A stretch of DNA of 64,000 nucleotides from Odoribacter sp. (GCA_013824715.1 PNOH01000005.1:1-64000), one strand, 5' to 3'. Shown: positions 20,102 through 31,845, counted from the stretch's first letter. The notes: a model not told the origin generated them from the letters alone. A program made the numbers and translations.

Positions 20102-20312
20102 GATGATTTCCCTCTTAGTTAATAATGTACAAAGCTATATTTTAAACTTAAAAGTACGAATTACCTGGTCACTAATTATATTCCCGGCCATTTTGGTGTG
20201 ATATTTTTTAGGTTTGATATTTTGATAGGATTATAGCATTAAAATTATTGATGAAATGTCGGATAATATGTACTTTTAAATCAGCTAAATTCCTTTACTT
20301 AAACATACTATC

Positions 20313-20684
20313 ATGGAAAAACACATTAATGTAGTTGCCGCCCTTCAAATTGGTCTTAGTATTTTCAACTTATTTATTGCTTTTCTGATTTTTACTGTTC
20401 TTAAATTAGTCGGTGGATTTGTAGATGAACCCAATGCAGGAACGATTCTTTCAATAATTGCTGATGTTCTTGCAATCGTTTTCATCCTTATATCTGTGCC
20501 GGGTATATTAGCCGGAATGGGTCTTTACAAAAGGAAGGAATGGGCCCGGATTTTGACACTGATTCTTTCTGTTATTGAAATTTTCAGTTTCCCTTTCGGA
20601 ACAGCCATCGGGATTTATTCCATTTGGGCATTGATTCAACCGGAAACAGTTGCCGCTTTCGGGAATATTCCTCCAGTGAAATAA
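20313..20684 (+). CDS. Small multi-TM membrane protein, unknown function
   Basis: 123 aa hydrophobic with 3-4 predicted TM segments. Confidence 0.6.
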   Translation: MEKHINVVAALQIGLSIFNLFIAFLIFTVLKLVGGFVDEPNAGTILSIIADVLAIVFILISVPGILAGMGLYKRKEWARILTLILSVIEIFSFPFGTAIGIYSIWALIQPETVAAFGNIPPVK

Positions 20685-20762
20685 AAAATTTCGAATAAGA
20701 AATAAGAAACACGAAGTAGCCATTCCTGATTTCATATTTCTCGTTTCTTGTTCGATATTTTA
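20685..20762. repeat. Imperfect inverted word repeat (GAATAAGAAATAAGAAAC...GTTTCTTGTTCGATATTTTA)
   Basis: Arms related by inversion; homologous to 24215-24298. Confidence 0.7.
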
Positions 20763-20763
20763 G

Positions 20764-21050
20764 TTGCAAAAAAGATATATGCCTGTAAAATCATACTATG
20801 TGGTTATTGATGGCCGGGTACAGGGCGTTGGGTTCCGATATTTTGCCTTGCACAAAGCCAACGAGTTTCAAATCTTTGGTTGGGCAAGAAATACTCCCGA
20901 CGGAAGAGTTGAAATTGAAGCAGAAGGTGAGCCTCACAAACTGGAAATATTCCTGGACTGGATGAAAATTGGTCCTGCCAGAGCTGTCATCCGTTCATTT
21001 TCGGTTTCAGAAATTGTGCCGCCAAGAAATTTTAACAGTTTTATCATTCG

Positions 21051-21054
<4 letters not shown>
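20764..21054 (+). CDS. Acylphosphatase
   Basis: VDGRVQGVGFR-like IDGRVQGVGFRYFALHKA, GWARNTPDGRVEIEAEGE; start probably at 20779. Confidence 0.92.
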
Positions 21055-22507
<1,453 letters not shown>

Positions 22508-22508
<1 letters not shown>

Positions 22509-22580
22509 CCACAAAGGCTCGAAGACACTATACAAAGATTTATTTTTTGGTGTAACTTGGACACTTTGAGCCTTTGTGGC
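22508..22580. repeat. Inverted repeat GCCACAAAGGCTCGAAG ... CTTTGAGCCTTTGTGGC
   Basis: 16/17 matching arms. Confidence 0.85.
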
Positions 22581-22700
22581 AGAAAAAGATGTTTGGAAAA
22601 AAAGTACTTATCCTGAAATTTAAGAAGTGTATCTTCTACATTTATTGTTTTAATTGCCTATTTTTACCCTTCAAAACTGAATCATTTTAAAATTAAAATC

Positions 22701-24209
22701 ATGATAAACACGAATGGATTAGAAGTTTGGTTTGCTACGGGTAGCCAGGATTTGTACGGAGAAGGAACCTTGAAACAAGTTGCATCTGACTCTCAGGAAA
22801 TTTGCCGTGGCTTGAATGCCGATGCAAACCTTCCGGTAAAAATAGTTTACAAACCGACCTTGAAAACCCCTGATGCCATTTATCAGTTCTGCCTCGAAGC
22901 CAATTCGGCTCCAAACTGTATCGGGATAATGACCTGGATGCACACGTTTTCGCCAGCTAAAATGTGGATCCGTGGGTTGAGCATTCTCGACCGGCCAATC
23001 CTGCATTTCCACACGCAGTTCAACCGTGATATCCCGTATGCCGATATTGACATGGATTTCATGAACCTGAACCAGTCGGCACACGGTGGACGTGAATATG
23101 GGTTCATCCTTTCACGGATGCGGAAAAACCGCAAAGTGGTGGTTGGTCATTGGCAAGATTCCGAAGTTCAGCGCCGCGTAAATGTCTGGATGCGCGCAGC
23201 AACAGCATGGTCCGACTGGCAGGGAGCTAAATTTGCGCGTTTTGGCGACAACATGCGCGAAGTAGCCGTTACCGAAGGCGATAAAGTTGAAGCCCAACGC
23301 CGCTTTGGGTACGCGGTGAATGGTTATGGCGTTGGCGATTTGGTCAAATACATTGAAGAAGTAAATAATACTGACATAGACGCATTGGTTGAAGAATACG
23401 ATGCTTTATACAACATCGTTCAAATTGCAAAAAAAGGTGGTTCGAAACACGAGAACATCCGGGTTCAGGCCCGAATCGAAATTGGCATGAAAAAATTCCT
23501 GACCGATGGTGATTTTAAAGGATTCACCACAACATTTCAGGATTTGCACGGATTGGCCCAGCTTCCGGGATTGGCTGTTCAGAGGTTGATGGCCGACGGT
23601 TACGGATTTGGAGCTGAAGGCGACTGGAAACATTCGGCTTTGGTACGCGCCATGAAAGTGATGGGCGCCGGTCTTGAAGGCGGATGCTCATTTATGGAAG
23701 ATTACACCTATCATTTCAACCCGAATGGAATGAAAGTTTTAGGCTCGCACATGCTCGAAATTTGTCCGTCAATTAAAACCGGAAAGGCTTCTTTGGAAGT
23801 TCATCATTTAGGAATTGGTGGCAAGGAAGATCCGGCCCGACTTGTATTTAATGTTCCAACAGGTCCGGCAATCAATGCTTCGGTACTCGACATGGGAAAC
23901 CGTTTCCGCCTGTTGGTCAATAATGTGGATTGTGTTGCTCCTGATGCCGATTTCCCCAAATTACCGGTTGCACGTGCTATGTGGGTTCCGCAACCCAACC
24001 TTCCTGACGGAGCTGCTGCATGGATTTTAGCCGGTGGCGCTCACCACACGAGTTTTAGTCAGGCAGTTACGGCTGAATATATGGAAGATTTTGCTGAAAT
24101 GGCCGATGTTGAATTTATGCTGATAGATAACAAAACCACCATTTCAGAATTCAAAAAAGAGCTGAAATGGAATGATGTTTATTACATGCTTTCGAACGGA
24201 CTGAAATAG
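22701..24209 (+). CDS. araA: L-arabinose isomerase
   Basis: [37 protein letters not shown]; 502 aa. Confidence 0.96.
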   Translation: MINTNGLEVWFATGSQDLYGEGTLKQVASDSQEICRGLNADANLPVKIVYKPTLKTPDAIYQFCLEANSAPNCIGIMTWMHTFSPAKMWIRGLSILDRPILHFHTQFNRDIPYADIDMDFMNLNQSAHGGREYGFILSRMRKNRKVVVGHWQDSEVQRRVNVWMRAATAWSDWQGAKFARFGDNMREVAVTEGDKVEAQRRFGYAVNGYGVGDLVKYIEEVNNTDIDALVEEYDALYNIVQIAKKGGSKHENIRVQARIEIGMKKFLTDGDFKGFTTTFQDLHGLAQLPGLAVQRLMADGYGFGAEGDWKHSALVRAMKVMGAGLEGGCSFMEDYTYHFNPNGMKVLGSHMLEICPSIKTGKASLEVHHLGIGGKEDPARLVFNVPTGPAINASVLDMGNRFRLLVNNVDCVAPDADFPKLPVARAMWVPQPNLPDGAAAWILAGGAHHTSFSQAVTAEYMEDFAEMADVEFMLIDNKTTISEFKKELKWNDVYYMLSNGLK

Positions 24210-24214
24210 GATGA

Positions 24215-24298
24215 AATATTGAATAAGGAACAAGAAATAAGAAATGAGTAACGGGTTATTCCTGATTTCTGGTTTCTTATTCGATGTTCCTTATTTTT
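24215..24298. repeat. Imperfect inverted word repeat, homologous to 20685-20762
   Basis: GAATAAGGAACAAGAAATAAGAAATGAG / GGTTTCTTATTCGATGTTCCTTATTT; shares ATTCCTGATTTC core with 20.7-kb copy. Confidence 0.75.
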
Positions 24299-25487
24299 TT
24301 GATTGTTCCTGAAGTTGCCTGATTGCTTCCGAAAGGTTTTGCCGCTGAAAATGATTTTGGTGAGCCAGATTCAAAAAGCGAAGGATGATAAAAGCATCAA
24401 AAAACTGAAAAAACCTTTTCCGGAAAGATGATACTGAGGAACTGTTTTTGTTTATCTCATCAAGTTTACCCGAAAAATCAATTGTCTGAAGATATTCCTG
24501 AACTGAACCCGGCAATGAAGACATAAACACAGAGTAGTTTTCAGCATCAATACGAAATAGTGAATCGGCCCGGTCAAACAATACTTTCAAAGCGAGGAAA
24601 GCAGAGAAATTATACGTAAGCGCTAAATCTTCTGCATCATTCATCCATTTTGTCATTGAAGCGCCGGTACCAAAGGGTACCCGGTCTGAAATCCTTGCCG
24701 AAGGATAAACAAATGCGTCGTTGATTTCAGTAATCGTTCCAAGTTTTGTTAGTTTATGGAGAAAATAAAAATCTTCACCAGCTTGCCTTCGGTTCATGCC
24801 GCCTTGCTTCACGTAAGCTTCAGCCCTGACTGCAAATGCTGAACCGATGGTATAGATTGAATTCGGGAATCCGGTAAAATCAAGGGCTTTTTTGTAGTAA
24901 TGAAGATAATCTTCATAGAGCTGAATACCTGTTTTCTGCTTCTGATCATCCATTTCTTCAATCCGGTGTTTGAAATTGACGGTTGCAGCAAAACACGATT
25001 TGTTTTTAAAATTCGATTCAATTCTTTGCATATAATTCGACGAAAACAGACAATCAGAATCGGTGGAGATGATGATTCCATTCGGATTACTGACCGAGTT
25101 AAAACGTCTGACAGCCTCGTCCATACCTATTTTGCGCGCCATTCCCGCACCGGCATGTTTTGCATTTACCGATTTTGCATAAATCGGGTGTAAAACCAGG
25201 TTTGGCCGGTCATTTTTCAGTTTCCATACAACCAGTTTTTGAAAAGTATCCGCATTAAACTGTTTGATTTCAGGAGAACTGCTTTCTGAATCATTAACAG
25301 CTACGATAACTTCACAAAAAGAAAGAACCGGGTCACAAGCCCACAATGATTGCAAAGTAGGTATAATCTCAGGTTCATTCAGGCATGGAATCATCACAAT
25401 CATTCCGGGTGATGGCGAAACTTCGTCAGGAATGAAAGCCGGATAAATCACATTGTTTTGAATATAACGGTCGGCAAATGATCCCAT
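24291..25487 (-). CDS. Glycosyltransferase family 2-like protein
   Basis: GMIVMIPCLNEPEIIPTLQSL; IISTDSDCLFSSNYM; GEDFYFLHKL. Confidence 0.8.
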   Translation of the reverse strand: MGSFADRYIQNNVIYPAFIPDEVSPSPGMIVMIPCLNEPEIIPTLQSLWACDPVLSFCEVIVAVNDSESSSPEIKQFNADTFQKLVVWKLKNDRPNLVLHPIYAKSVNAKHAGAGMARKIGMDEAVRRFNSVSNPNGIIISTDSDCLFSSNYMQRIESNFKNKSCFAATVNFKHRIEEMDDQKQKTGIQLYEDYLHYYKKALDFTGFPNSIYTIGSAFAVRAEAYVKQGGMNRRQAGEDFYFLHKLTKLGTITEINDAFVYPSARISDRVPFGTGASMTKWMNDAEDLALTYNFSAFLALKVLFDRADSLFRIDAENYSVFMSSLPGSVQEYLQTIDFSGKLDEINKNSSSVSSFRKRFFQFFDAFIILRFLNLAHQNHFQRQNLSEAIRQLQEQSKK

Positions 25488-25513
25488 AGCTTTGGTCAGG
25501 TTTTATTAAACAA

Positions 25514-25539
25514 AAAAATCCGAAATAATCCGGATTTTT
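25514..25539. terminator. Hairpin AAAAATCCG/CGGATTTTT
   Basis: 9-bp stem with A/T tails. Confidence 0.7.
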
Positions 25540-25560
25540 CAAATGTATGGATAGTTGATA

Positions 25561-26160
25561 CTATTTCAATTTTTCCTTCGAATATCTGGCATTCAGGCCA
25601 GCCAAAATATCTTTGGTTATATTTTGAGTTTCGTCGCCTAATAAAACTTCGGCAGCATTCAGTATATAGCTGTATTTTTTATCCTTGTTGTAAACTTTCA
25701 GATAATTCAAAACACTATCCAAGAGCTGTTTATTGTTATCAGCCTGCATTTGGGCCAGTTTGGCTGATAATTCCTGATCGAGTTTAGTAATTTGCTGTTC
25801 TTCTCCAACCAAACGATCACGTTCCTGCATGGCACGTTCCTGTGTTAAGAATCCGCCACGCTGGACTTTTTCCTGAAAAGCAGCAGCCTGAGATTCAAAG
25901 CGGTTGCGCTTTTCGCCGTATTCTTTGGTAAAAGCTTCCTGTTGTTTGGTAAATCCGTCATGCATTTCCTGCGCAAAGTCGTAATTCACAACCAGAGAGT
26001 CAACCTTAATATAGGCAATTTTTAATTCGGAAGAAGCATCACCTTCAATCGCATTAACTTTCCCTGCACCATTAAATTTATTTCCACTAAAATGCAGTAT
26101 ATAAAGTCCTGCAACTGCAACAAACAAAACAACACTAACTATCAATGATGTATTTTTCAT
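25561..26160 (-). CDS. OmpH/Skp family periplasmic chaperone
   Basis: Signal/TM N-terminus, KIAYIKVDSLVVNYDFAQEMHDGFTKQQEAF, long helix, AAEVLLGDETQNITKDIL. Confidence 0.85.
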   Translation of the reverse strand: MKNTSLIVSVVLFVAVAGLYILHFSGNKFNGAGKVNAIEGDASSELKIAYIKVDSLVVNYDFAQEMHDGFTKQQEAFTKEYGEKRNRFESQAAAFQEKVQRGGFLTQERAMQERDRLVGEEQQITKLDQELSAKLAQMQADNNKQLLDSVLNYLKVYNKDKKYSYILNAAEVLLGDETQNITKDILAGLNARYSKEKLK

Positions 26161-26379
26161 ACGCCTCTTTCCAATTAAGTTTTGCCAAAAATAAAAATTT
26201 ATTGTCACTATCCATCCATAAACCAGATTATTTTTCAGAACCTGGGCCGATTCAGTTTTATGCAGAAAAAATGGGATAAAAGCTGCGTAAAATCATAAGT
26301 TCACCTTGATAAACATCATTGATTCCAGGTTATTTTCCGAAGTATTTTTACTTTATTGATTTAAAACTGAAATCGCAAA

Positions 26380-27294
26380 ATGATGTTTAACAGATTACTG
26401 GCAAATGTACTGCCATATATGCCCAAAAAATTGATTTGGGTTTTCTCCAAACGATATATTGCAGGGGAAACTATTGACGACGGTCTTAAGGCTTGCCGTG
26501 AGCTCAATAAACAAGGCATTGAGGTAACTGTTGATTTGCTGGGTGAATTTATTTCCACGATTGAGCAAGCTGAGGAGAACAAAAACAAGTACCTTGAAAT
26601 CATTGAACGGTTTACTTCGGAAGGAATTATTGGCAACTTTTCGCTGAAGCCCACCATGTTTGGGTTACTTATTGACAAAGGAATTTGTTTTTCAAATATG
26701 GAAGAAGTAGTCAAAAAAGCTGTCGAAAAAAAAAGCTTTGTCAGGATCGACATGGAAGATTCTCAGTGTGTTGACCGTGAAATAGAGATATATCGCAAGC
26801 TTCAGCATAAGTATCCGGCAAATGTCGGGTTGGTCATTCAAGCCTATCTGCGGCGTTCAAAAAACGATCTGATAAGCCTGAACAGCATTCATTCAAATGG
26901 CACTCCATTGAATTTCAGACTCTGCAAAGGAATTTACATTGAACCCAAACACATTGCCTTTAATGCTTATGAGGAAGTTCGCGAACATTATCTCGACGAC
27001 CTGAAATACATGTTCGACCATAATATGTATGTGGGAATAGCCACTCACGACAAATTTCTGGTGGATCAGGCTAACGAATTAATCAGGGAAAGAAATTTGG
27101 AGAAAACGAAATACGAATTTCAGATGCTATACGGAGTAACGCCTGAACTCAGGAACAGTATTGTAAAACAAGGATATAAAATGCGCGTGTATGTGCCTTT
27201 CGGGAAAGACTGGTTTGGTTACTCGACCCGCCGGTTAAAGGAAAATCCGAAGATGGCCTCACACATCGTAAAAGCACTTTTTTTTAGGGGTTAA
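26380..27294 (+). CDS. Proline dehydrogenase
   Basis: VTVDLLGE, FVRIDMEDS, YLRRS, EFQMLYGV, VYVPFGKDWFGYSTRRLKENP. Confidence 0.9.
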   Translation: MMFNRLLANVLPYMPKKLIWVFSKRYIAGETIDDGLKACRELNKQGIEVTVDLLGEFISTIEQAEENKNKYLEIIERFTSEGIIGNFSLKPTMFGLLIDKGICFSNMEEVVKKAVEKKSFVRIDMEDSQCVDREIEIYRKLQHKYPANVGLVIQAYLRRSKNDLISLNSIHSNGTPLNFRLCKGIYIEPKHIAFNAYEEVREHYLDDLKYMFDHNMYVGIATHDKFLVDQANELIRERNLEKTKYEFQMLYGVTPELRNSIVKQGYKMRVYVPFGKDWFGYSTRRLKENPKMASHIVKALFFRG

Positions 27295-27309
27295 TTTTAG
27301 GGGTTTATT

Positions 27310-27342
27310 AAAGGGAGGTTCTGAAAAGACCTCCCTTTTTTT
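27310..27342 (+). terminator. Rho-independent terminator AAAGGGAGGT...ACCTCCCTTTTTTT
   Basis: 10-bp stem and T-run downstream of proline dehydrogenase. Confidence 0.85.
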
Positions 27343-27410
27343 ATATCGAAAACCGATTCATTATCAAACCAAGAAATCAACTCTATTGCCTTATTTGTTA
27401 ATCTTCATAA

Positions 27411-28361
27411 TCATCCCCACTCAGGAAATTGAGTCTTATTTAGGTCCAGTGTGGCGATTTTTTGCAAATCAGATTTATCTAGCTCAAAATCAAAAATGTC
27501 CAGGTTTTCAATTATGTGTGCTTTTTGGGTACTTCTTGGAATAGCAACAATTCCCCGCTGATGATGCCACCTTAAGCACACCTGAGCAATGCTCTTATTA
27601 TGCTTTTTGCCGATTTCAGCAAGGGTTTGGTTACTAAAAATTCCATTGCGGCCCGCGGCAAAAGGAGACCAGGCTTCCATTTGCACTTTAACTTTCTTCA
27701 AGGCTTCATATAACTTGTGCTCCTGAAAGAAAACATGAGTTTCGATTTGATTGATCGCGGGTTTGATTTTGGCATTTGCCATCAATTCATCAAGTTGATC
27801 AGGTTCAAAATTGCTCACTCCGATGGCTCTGATTTTACCTTTCCCGTAAAGCTCTTCCATCGCCTTCCAGGAACCCTTTACATCTCCCCGGGGCCGGTGG
27901 ATGAGGTATAAATCTAAATACTCCAGACCCAATTTGTTCAAGGTTGTTTCAAAGGCTTTCTTTGCATTTTCATACCCCGAATCGTCAACCCAAAGTTTTG
28001 AGGTTATAAATAGTTCTTCCCTTTTAACGCCACTTTGCTTAATCCCAGCTCCTACAGATTCTTCGTTTCCGTAAACTTTGGCGGTATCAATAAGGCGATA
28101 ACCCACTGAAATTGCATCAGATACACTTCTCTCACAGACAGAGCCATTTAGAGTATTCGTACCAAATCCCAGCATTGGCATTGGGATGCCGTTGTTGAGC
28201 TTAACGGTAGGAATTGAATTTCCCATTTGGCTAACGCTAAGAGAGCCATATACTTTATAACCACTTAAAAATATAGCAGAAACTGCAAATACTGCACTGT
28301 TTTGTAAAAACTCCCGGCGTTTTATGCCTTCGGATTGATTTTTTTTCTCCATTTTATTCAT
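27411..28361 (-). CDS. Aldo/keto reductase with Tat-like signal
   Basis: KRREFLQNSAVFAVSAIFL leader; GFGTNTLNGS, GYRLIDTAKVYGNEESVG, YLIHRP. Confidence 0.9.
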   Translation of the reverse strand: MNKMEKKNQSEGIKRREFLQNSAVFAVSAIFLSGYKVYGSLSVSQMGNSIPTVKLNNGIPMPMLGFGTNTLNGSVCERSVSDAISVGYRLIDTAKVYGNEESVGAGIKQSGVKREELFITSKLWVDDSGYENAKKAFETTLNKLGLEYLDLYLIHRPRGDVKGSWKAMEELYGKGKIRAIGVSNFEPDQLDELMANAKIKPAINQIETHVFFQEHKLYEALKKVKVQMEAWSPFAAGRNGIFSNQTLAEIGKKHNKSIAQVCLRWHHQRGIVAIPRSTQKAHIIENLDIFDFELDKSDLQKIATLDLNKTQFPEWG

Positions 28362-28602
28362 GTTTGTTTGGTTCAAATATAGCATTTTTTCGAACGATCT
28401 GGATTGGACGCAAGGGTTTTATGTCAGGATAGATGTTCGTGAAACCCCGGAGCCTTATGCTTCTATGAAAGAACCCAAATATTTCGCAATTCCAGTATTG
28501 AATCATCCTTCCTAACAAATGGTCTTAAACAAAGTTTTCATACATGGTTTTCTATGCGTTGTCTAAACAAAAAGATCAACACATTTAAGCATTATCATTT
28601 AG

Positions 28603-28629
28603 TTTGTGTGTATATTATCCGTACATTTG
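28603..28629 (+). promoter_or_regulatory. Candidate Bacteroidota -33/-7 promoter for TA operon
   Basis: TTTG ... TACATTTG (fits TAnnTTTG) 20 nt upstream of the antitoxin start; spacing slightly short. Confidence 0.3.
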
Positions 28630-28648
28630 TAAAAATAATATTGCAAGT

Positions 28649-28939
28649 ATGACAACAAATTTGGTAGGTAAGGACAAAGCCCGGTTTGATGCACGAATAA
28701 CAAGCATCCAAAAACTGGAACTTGAAAGGGCGGCCAGATTGGGAGGATACCGAAGTCTCTCTGAATTCGTTATTGCTTCTGCACAAGAAAAGGCAAGAAA
28801 AATAATTGGTGAGTCTGAAACAATTGTAGCTTCGTACCGTGATGCTGAACTGTTTTTCGATGCTTTAATTAATGCCGGAACTCCGAATGAAGCATTGATA
28901 ACTGCGGCCGAAAAGTATAATCAACTTATTTCCGAATGA
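28649..28939 (+). CDS. DUF1778 (TacA-like) antitoxin
   Basis: RFDARITSIQKLELERAARLGGYRSLSEFVIASAQEKA RHH-type; followed by GNAT with 4-nt overlap. Confidence 0.88.
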   Translation: MTTNLVGKDKARFDARITSIQKLELERAARLGGYRSLSEFVIASAQEKARKIIGESETIVASYRDAELFFDALINAGTPNEALITAAEKYNQLISE

Positions 28940-29454
28940 GAGTTATTGAGTTATTGAAACCCTCTCACCCAAAAGACGATTTTTCGTGTGGGTTCGTTTT
29001 GCTCGATAATTATATCAAACATCAGGCTGGACAAGATGTCAGACGAAAACTGACTGCATGCTTTGTACTGACTGATTCAGAATCCGGCCTGATAGAAGGC
29101 TATTATACGCTTTCGAACAACAGTATTCCGTTAAATCTAGTACCTGAAAATTTCAGTAAACATTTACCCCCAAACTACTCATCGGTTCCGGTAACGCTTC
29201 TTGGACGCTTGGCTGTTGACAAGCGATTCCAGAGAAAAGGTATTGGAGAATTTTTACTCATGGACGCTTTGAAAAAAAGTTGCGACATATCCGAAACAAT
29301 TGGTTCTTTTGCTGTTGCAGTCGATCCGATGAACGAACAGGCAGAAGAATTTTACAAAAAATACGGTTTCCTACCCCTGCCTGACAGCCAAAAGATGTTT
29401 TTGCCGATGAAGACAATCAAGCTTTTATTCGGACAAAGAGATATGAGAAAATAG
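28936..29454 (+). CDS. GNAT acetyltransferase toxin (TacT-like)
   Basis: GYYTLSNNSI, LLGRLAVDKRFQRKGIGEFLLMDAL, YKKYGFLPL. Confidence 0.88.
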   Translation: MRVIELLKPSHPKDDFSCGFVLLDNYIKHQAGQDVRRKLTACFVLTDSESGLIEGYYTLSNNSIPLNLVPENFSKHLPPNYSSVPVTLLGRLAVDKRFQRKGIGEFLLMDALKKSCDISETIGSFAVAVDPMNEQAEEFYKKYGFLPLPDSQKMFLPMKTIKLLFGQRDMRK

Positions 29455-29485
29455 AAGCCGGACATTATTTGACATCCGGCTTCTA
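29452..29485 (+). terminator. Hairpin TAGAAGCCGGA/TCCGGCTTCTA + T-rich
   Basis: 11-bp perfect stem at end of TA operon. Confidence 0.8.
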
Positions 29486-29494
29486 TATTTTCAG

Positions 29495-29583
29495 CGGAGA
29501 GCGAGGGATTCGAACCCCCGGTCCGCCGGCTGGCGGACAACAGATTTCGAGTCTGCCCCGATCGACCACTCCGGCAGCTCTCC
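29495..29583 (-). tRNA. tRNA-Ser (anticodon CGA)
   Basis: GGAGAGC...GCTCTCC acceptor, CTCGAAA anticodon loop, long variable arm, GGTTCGAATCC T-arm. Confidence 0.93.
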
Positions 29584-29592
29584 AAGAAAGGT

Positions 29593-29660
29593 GATTGACG
29601 ATTAAAAGATTTACGATTTACAAATTAATCAAAAATCGTTAATCGTTAATCTTAAATCAA
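29593..29660. repeat. Imperfect inverted word repeat (ATTAACGATTTACGATTTA type)
   Basis: GATTGACGATTAAAAGATTTACGATTTA / AAATCGTTAATCGTTAATCTTAAATCAA. Confidence 0.8.
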
Positions 29661-29687
29661 TTTTACAAACACAAATATAGAAACTTC

Positions 29688-31691
29688 CTATTTTCTTCGC
29701 TCAAATTCAGCTAAAGCTGAATCTAAAAATTCAATAAAACGGTCGGCATTCAGGTCGTAAGCCCTCGGTTCAATAAGTTTTTGTTCTTTTCCATCAAGCA
29801 AAACATAGTAGGGCTGTGCATTTACACCGTAGTGCGAAATCTGGAAATCGGCATATTTTTTACCCAGCGTTTTCTTTACTTTTCCGTCATAAGTTGATGT
29901 AATCCATTCGCTTTCGGGCAAGGTTGATTTATCGTCAACATATAAGGCAATGACTACAAAGTTATTTTTAAGCCGTTCGAGTACACGTGGATCAGACCAC
30001 ACATTGGCTTCCATTTCGCGGCAATTTACACAACCATGCCCGGTAAAGTCAATGAAAACCGGTTTGTTTTGTTTGCGTGCACAGGCCATTCCCTGTTCAT
30101 AGTCAAAATAACCTTCCAAACCGTGAGGCAAATGTAAGAATTCGCTAAACTTAGGTTTTTCGCAAAGCTCTTTGCCGGGTTGAACTACTGCTGAAATTCC
30201 ACCTTTAGGCTGCGCCAGTTTGATTTCGTCCCTGATGATTTGGTGCAAATCAAAATCATGTGTTGATTGGGGGGGAAGATAGCCTGAAATTGCTTTCAGC
30301 GGCGCGCCAAACATTCCCGGTGCCATATATACGACGAAAGAGAAGGACACAATAGCCAGAAGCAGGCGGGGAACCGTTACATGTTTTACATCGCTGTCGT
30401 GCGAAAATTTCAGTTTACCAAGCAAATAAAATCCTAATAGCACAAAAATAACGATCCACAAAGCGAGATAAACTTCACGGTCGAGAATGCCCCAATGGTA
30501 AGTTTGATCGGCTACGCTAAGGAATTTCAATCCTAAAGCTAATTCCAGAAATCCGAGGACCACTTTCACCGAATTCAACCATCCCCCCGATTTGGGCAGA
30601 TTTTTCAGCCATCCGGGAAATAAGGCAAAAAGGGTAAATGGCAGCGCAAAGGCCAGCGAAAAGCCAAACATCCCAACAATGGGTTTCAATATTTGCCCAC
30701 CGGCTGATTCTACCAAAATGGCGCCAACAATTGGCCCTGTACACGAAAAAGAAACGAGCACAAGTGTTAATGCCATGAAGAACGAACCCATCAATCCTCC
30801 TTTGTCAACTTGTTGATCTGATTTATTAACAATCCAACTGGGCATAACGATTTCAAACATTCCGAAGAAAGAAAAGGCAAAAACCACAAATACAGCGAAG
30901 AAAATAAGATTGGGCAACCAGTGAGTACTTAACCAGTTGGCGGCCCCGGGACCAAAGATTACTGCAACCAGGGTCCCCACAATAGTATATATGGCAATGA
31001 TCGAAAATCCATAGAATGCTGCATTGATCTTTGACTTCAGTTTTGATTCCCCACTATTCATGAAAAACGAAACTGTCATTGGGATCATCGGAAAAACACA
31101 TGGAGTTAAAATAGCAGCTAGTCCGGCCAGGAAAGAAAAGAAAAAAAACCACAAAAGATTACCTGAACCTGGCTGTTGGTTTACTCCTCCTTCGCTTTTT
31201 GTGACAACAGGTTTTGTTCCTGAATCAGTGTCAGGAGATGAGTTCAGAATGAAGGAAAAATCAGCTTCGGCAGGTGGGGTACAGGTTTCATCGTTGCACG
31301 ACATGAATTCAACAAACCCTTTGATTTCTGTTTTTCCAGAGTTTATTAATTTGATCTTTTGAGTTAAAACAGCCTGCCGGGTGAAATATCCCAGCTTCAG
31401 GTTAAATATTTTATCGAAGTACTCAACAGGCAGCGGCTCTTTCATTAATTCACCAACAAACCCGAACAAGGTTGAATCGGCGAAATTGATGGATGTTTTT
31501 ACCGGACCGCCATCGGGCAATTGTGTGTCGTACAAATGCCAGCCTTCTTCAATAGCAGCTTTAAAAACCAGGGTTACTTCGTTTCCGTCCTGTTTCGATT
31601 CGAACGTCCATTTTACCGGTTCTATAATTTGAGCAAACAACTGGTATCCGACAAGGAATATTAAGCTGAGAACAAGAGCGGCACGTTTCAT
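29688..31691 (-). CDS. DsbD-like thiol:disulfide interchange protein (cytochrome c biogenesis TM region + thioredoxin)
   Basis: AILTPCVFPMIPMTVSFF, FSCTGPIVG, FTGHGCVNCREMEANVW. Confidence 0.92.
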   Translation of the reverse strand: MKRAALVLSLIFLVGYQLFAQIIEPVKWTFESKQDGNEVTLVFKAAIEEGWHLYDTQLPDGGPVKTSINFADSTLFGFVGELMKEPLPVEYFDKIFNLKLGYFTRQAVLTQKIKLINSGKTEIKGFVEFMSCNDETCTPPAEADFSFILNSSPDTDSGTKPVVTKSEGGVNQQPGSGNLLWFFFFSFLAGLAAILTPCVFPMIPMTVSFFMNSGESKLKSKINAAFYGFSIIAIYTIVGTLVAVIFGPGAANWLSTHWLPNLIFFAVFVVFAFSFFGMFEIVMPSWIVNKSDQQVDKGGLMGSFFMALTLVLVSFSCTGPIVGAILVESAGGQILKPIVGMFGFSLAFALPFTLFALFPGWLKNLPKSGGWLNSVKVVLGFLELALGLKFLSVADQTYHWGILDREVYLALWIVIFVLLGFYLLGKLKFSHDSDVKHVTVPRLLLAIVSFSFVVYMAPGMFGAPLKAISGYLPPQSTHDFDLHQIIRDEIKLAQPKGGISAVVQPGKELCEKPKFSEFLHLPHGLEGYFDYEQGMACARKQNKPVFIDFTGHGCVNCREMEANVWSDPRVLERLKNNFVVIALYVDDKSTLPESEWITSTYDGKVKKTLGKKYADFQISHYGVNAQPYYVLLDGKEQKLIEPRAYDLNADRFIEFLDSALAEFERRK

Positions 31692-31804
31692 TTTCTTATT
31701 TTTATAATTTACAAAAAGCAAAAATACACAATGGATTTTATCAATTTATGAAAAGGATCATCGAAAAACTCTAATTGCATATCGAGAGCCTAAATGTTAT
31801 TAAT

Positions 31805-31838
31805 AAAAAATCCCGTCACTTCAATGCCGGGATTTTTT
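31805..31838 (-). terminator. Hairpin AAAAAATCCCG/CGGGATTTTTT
   Basis: 11-bp stem downstream of RNase G gene. Confidence 0.8.
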
Positions 31839-31845
31839 ATCAAGA

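Noticed and set aside
29352-29585. 77-aa ORF overlapping the tRNA-Ser
   Set aside because: Covers tRNA-Ser and the terminator; spurious.
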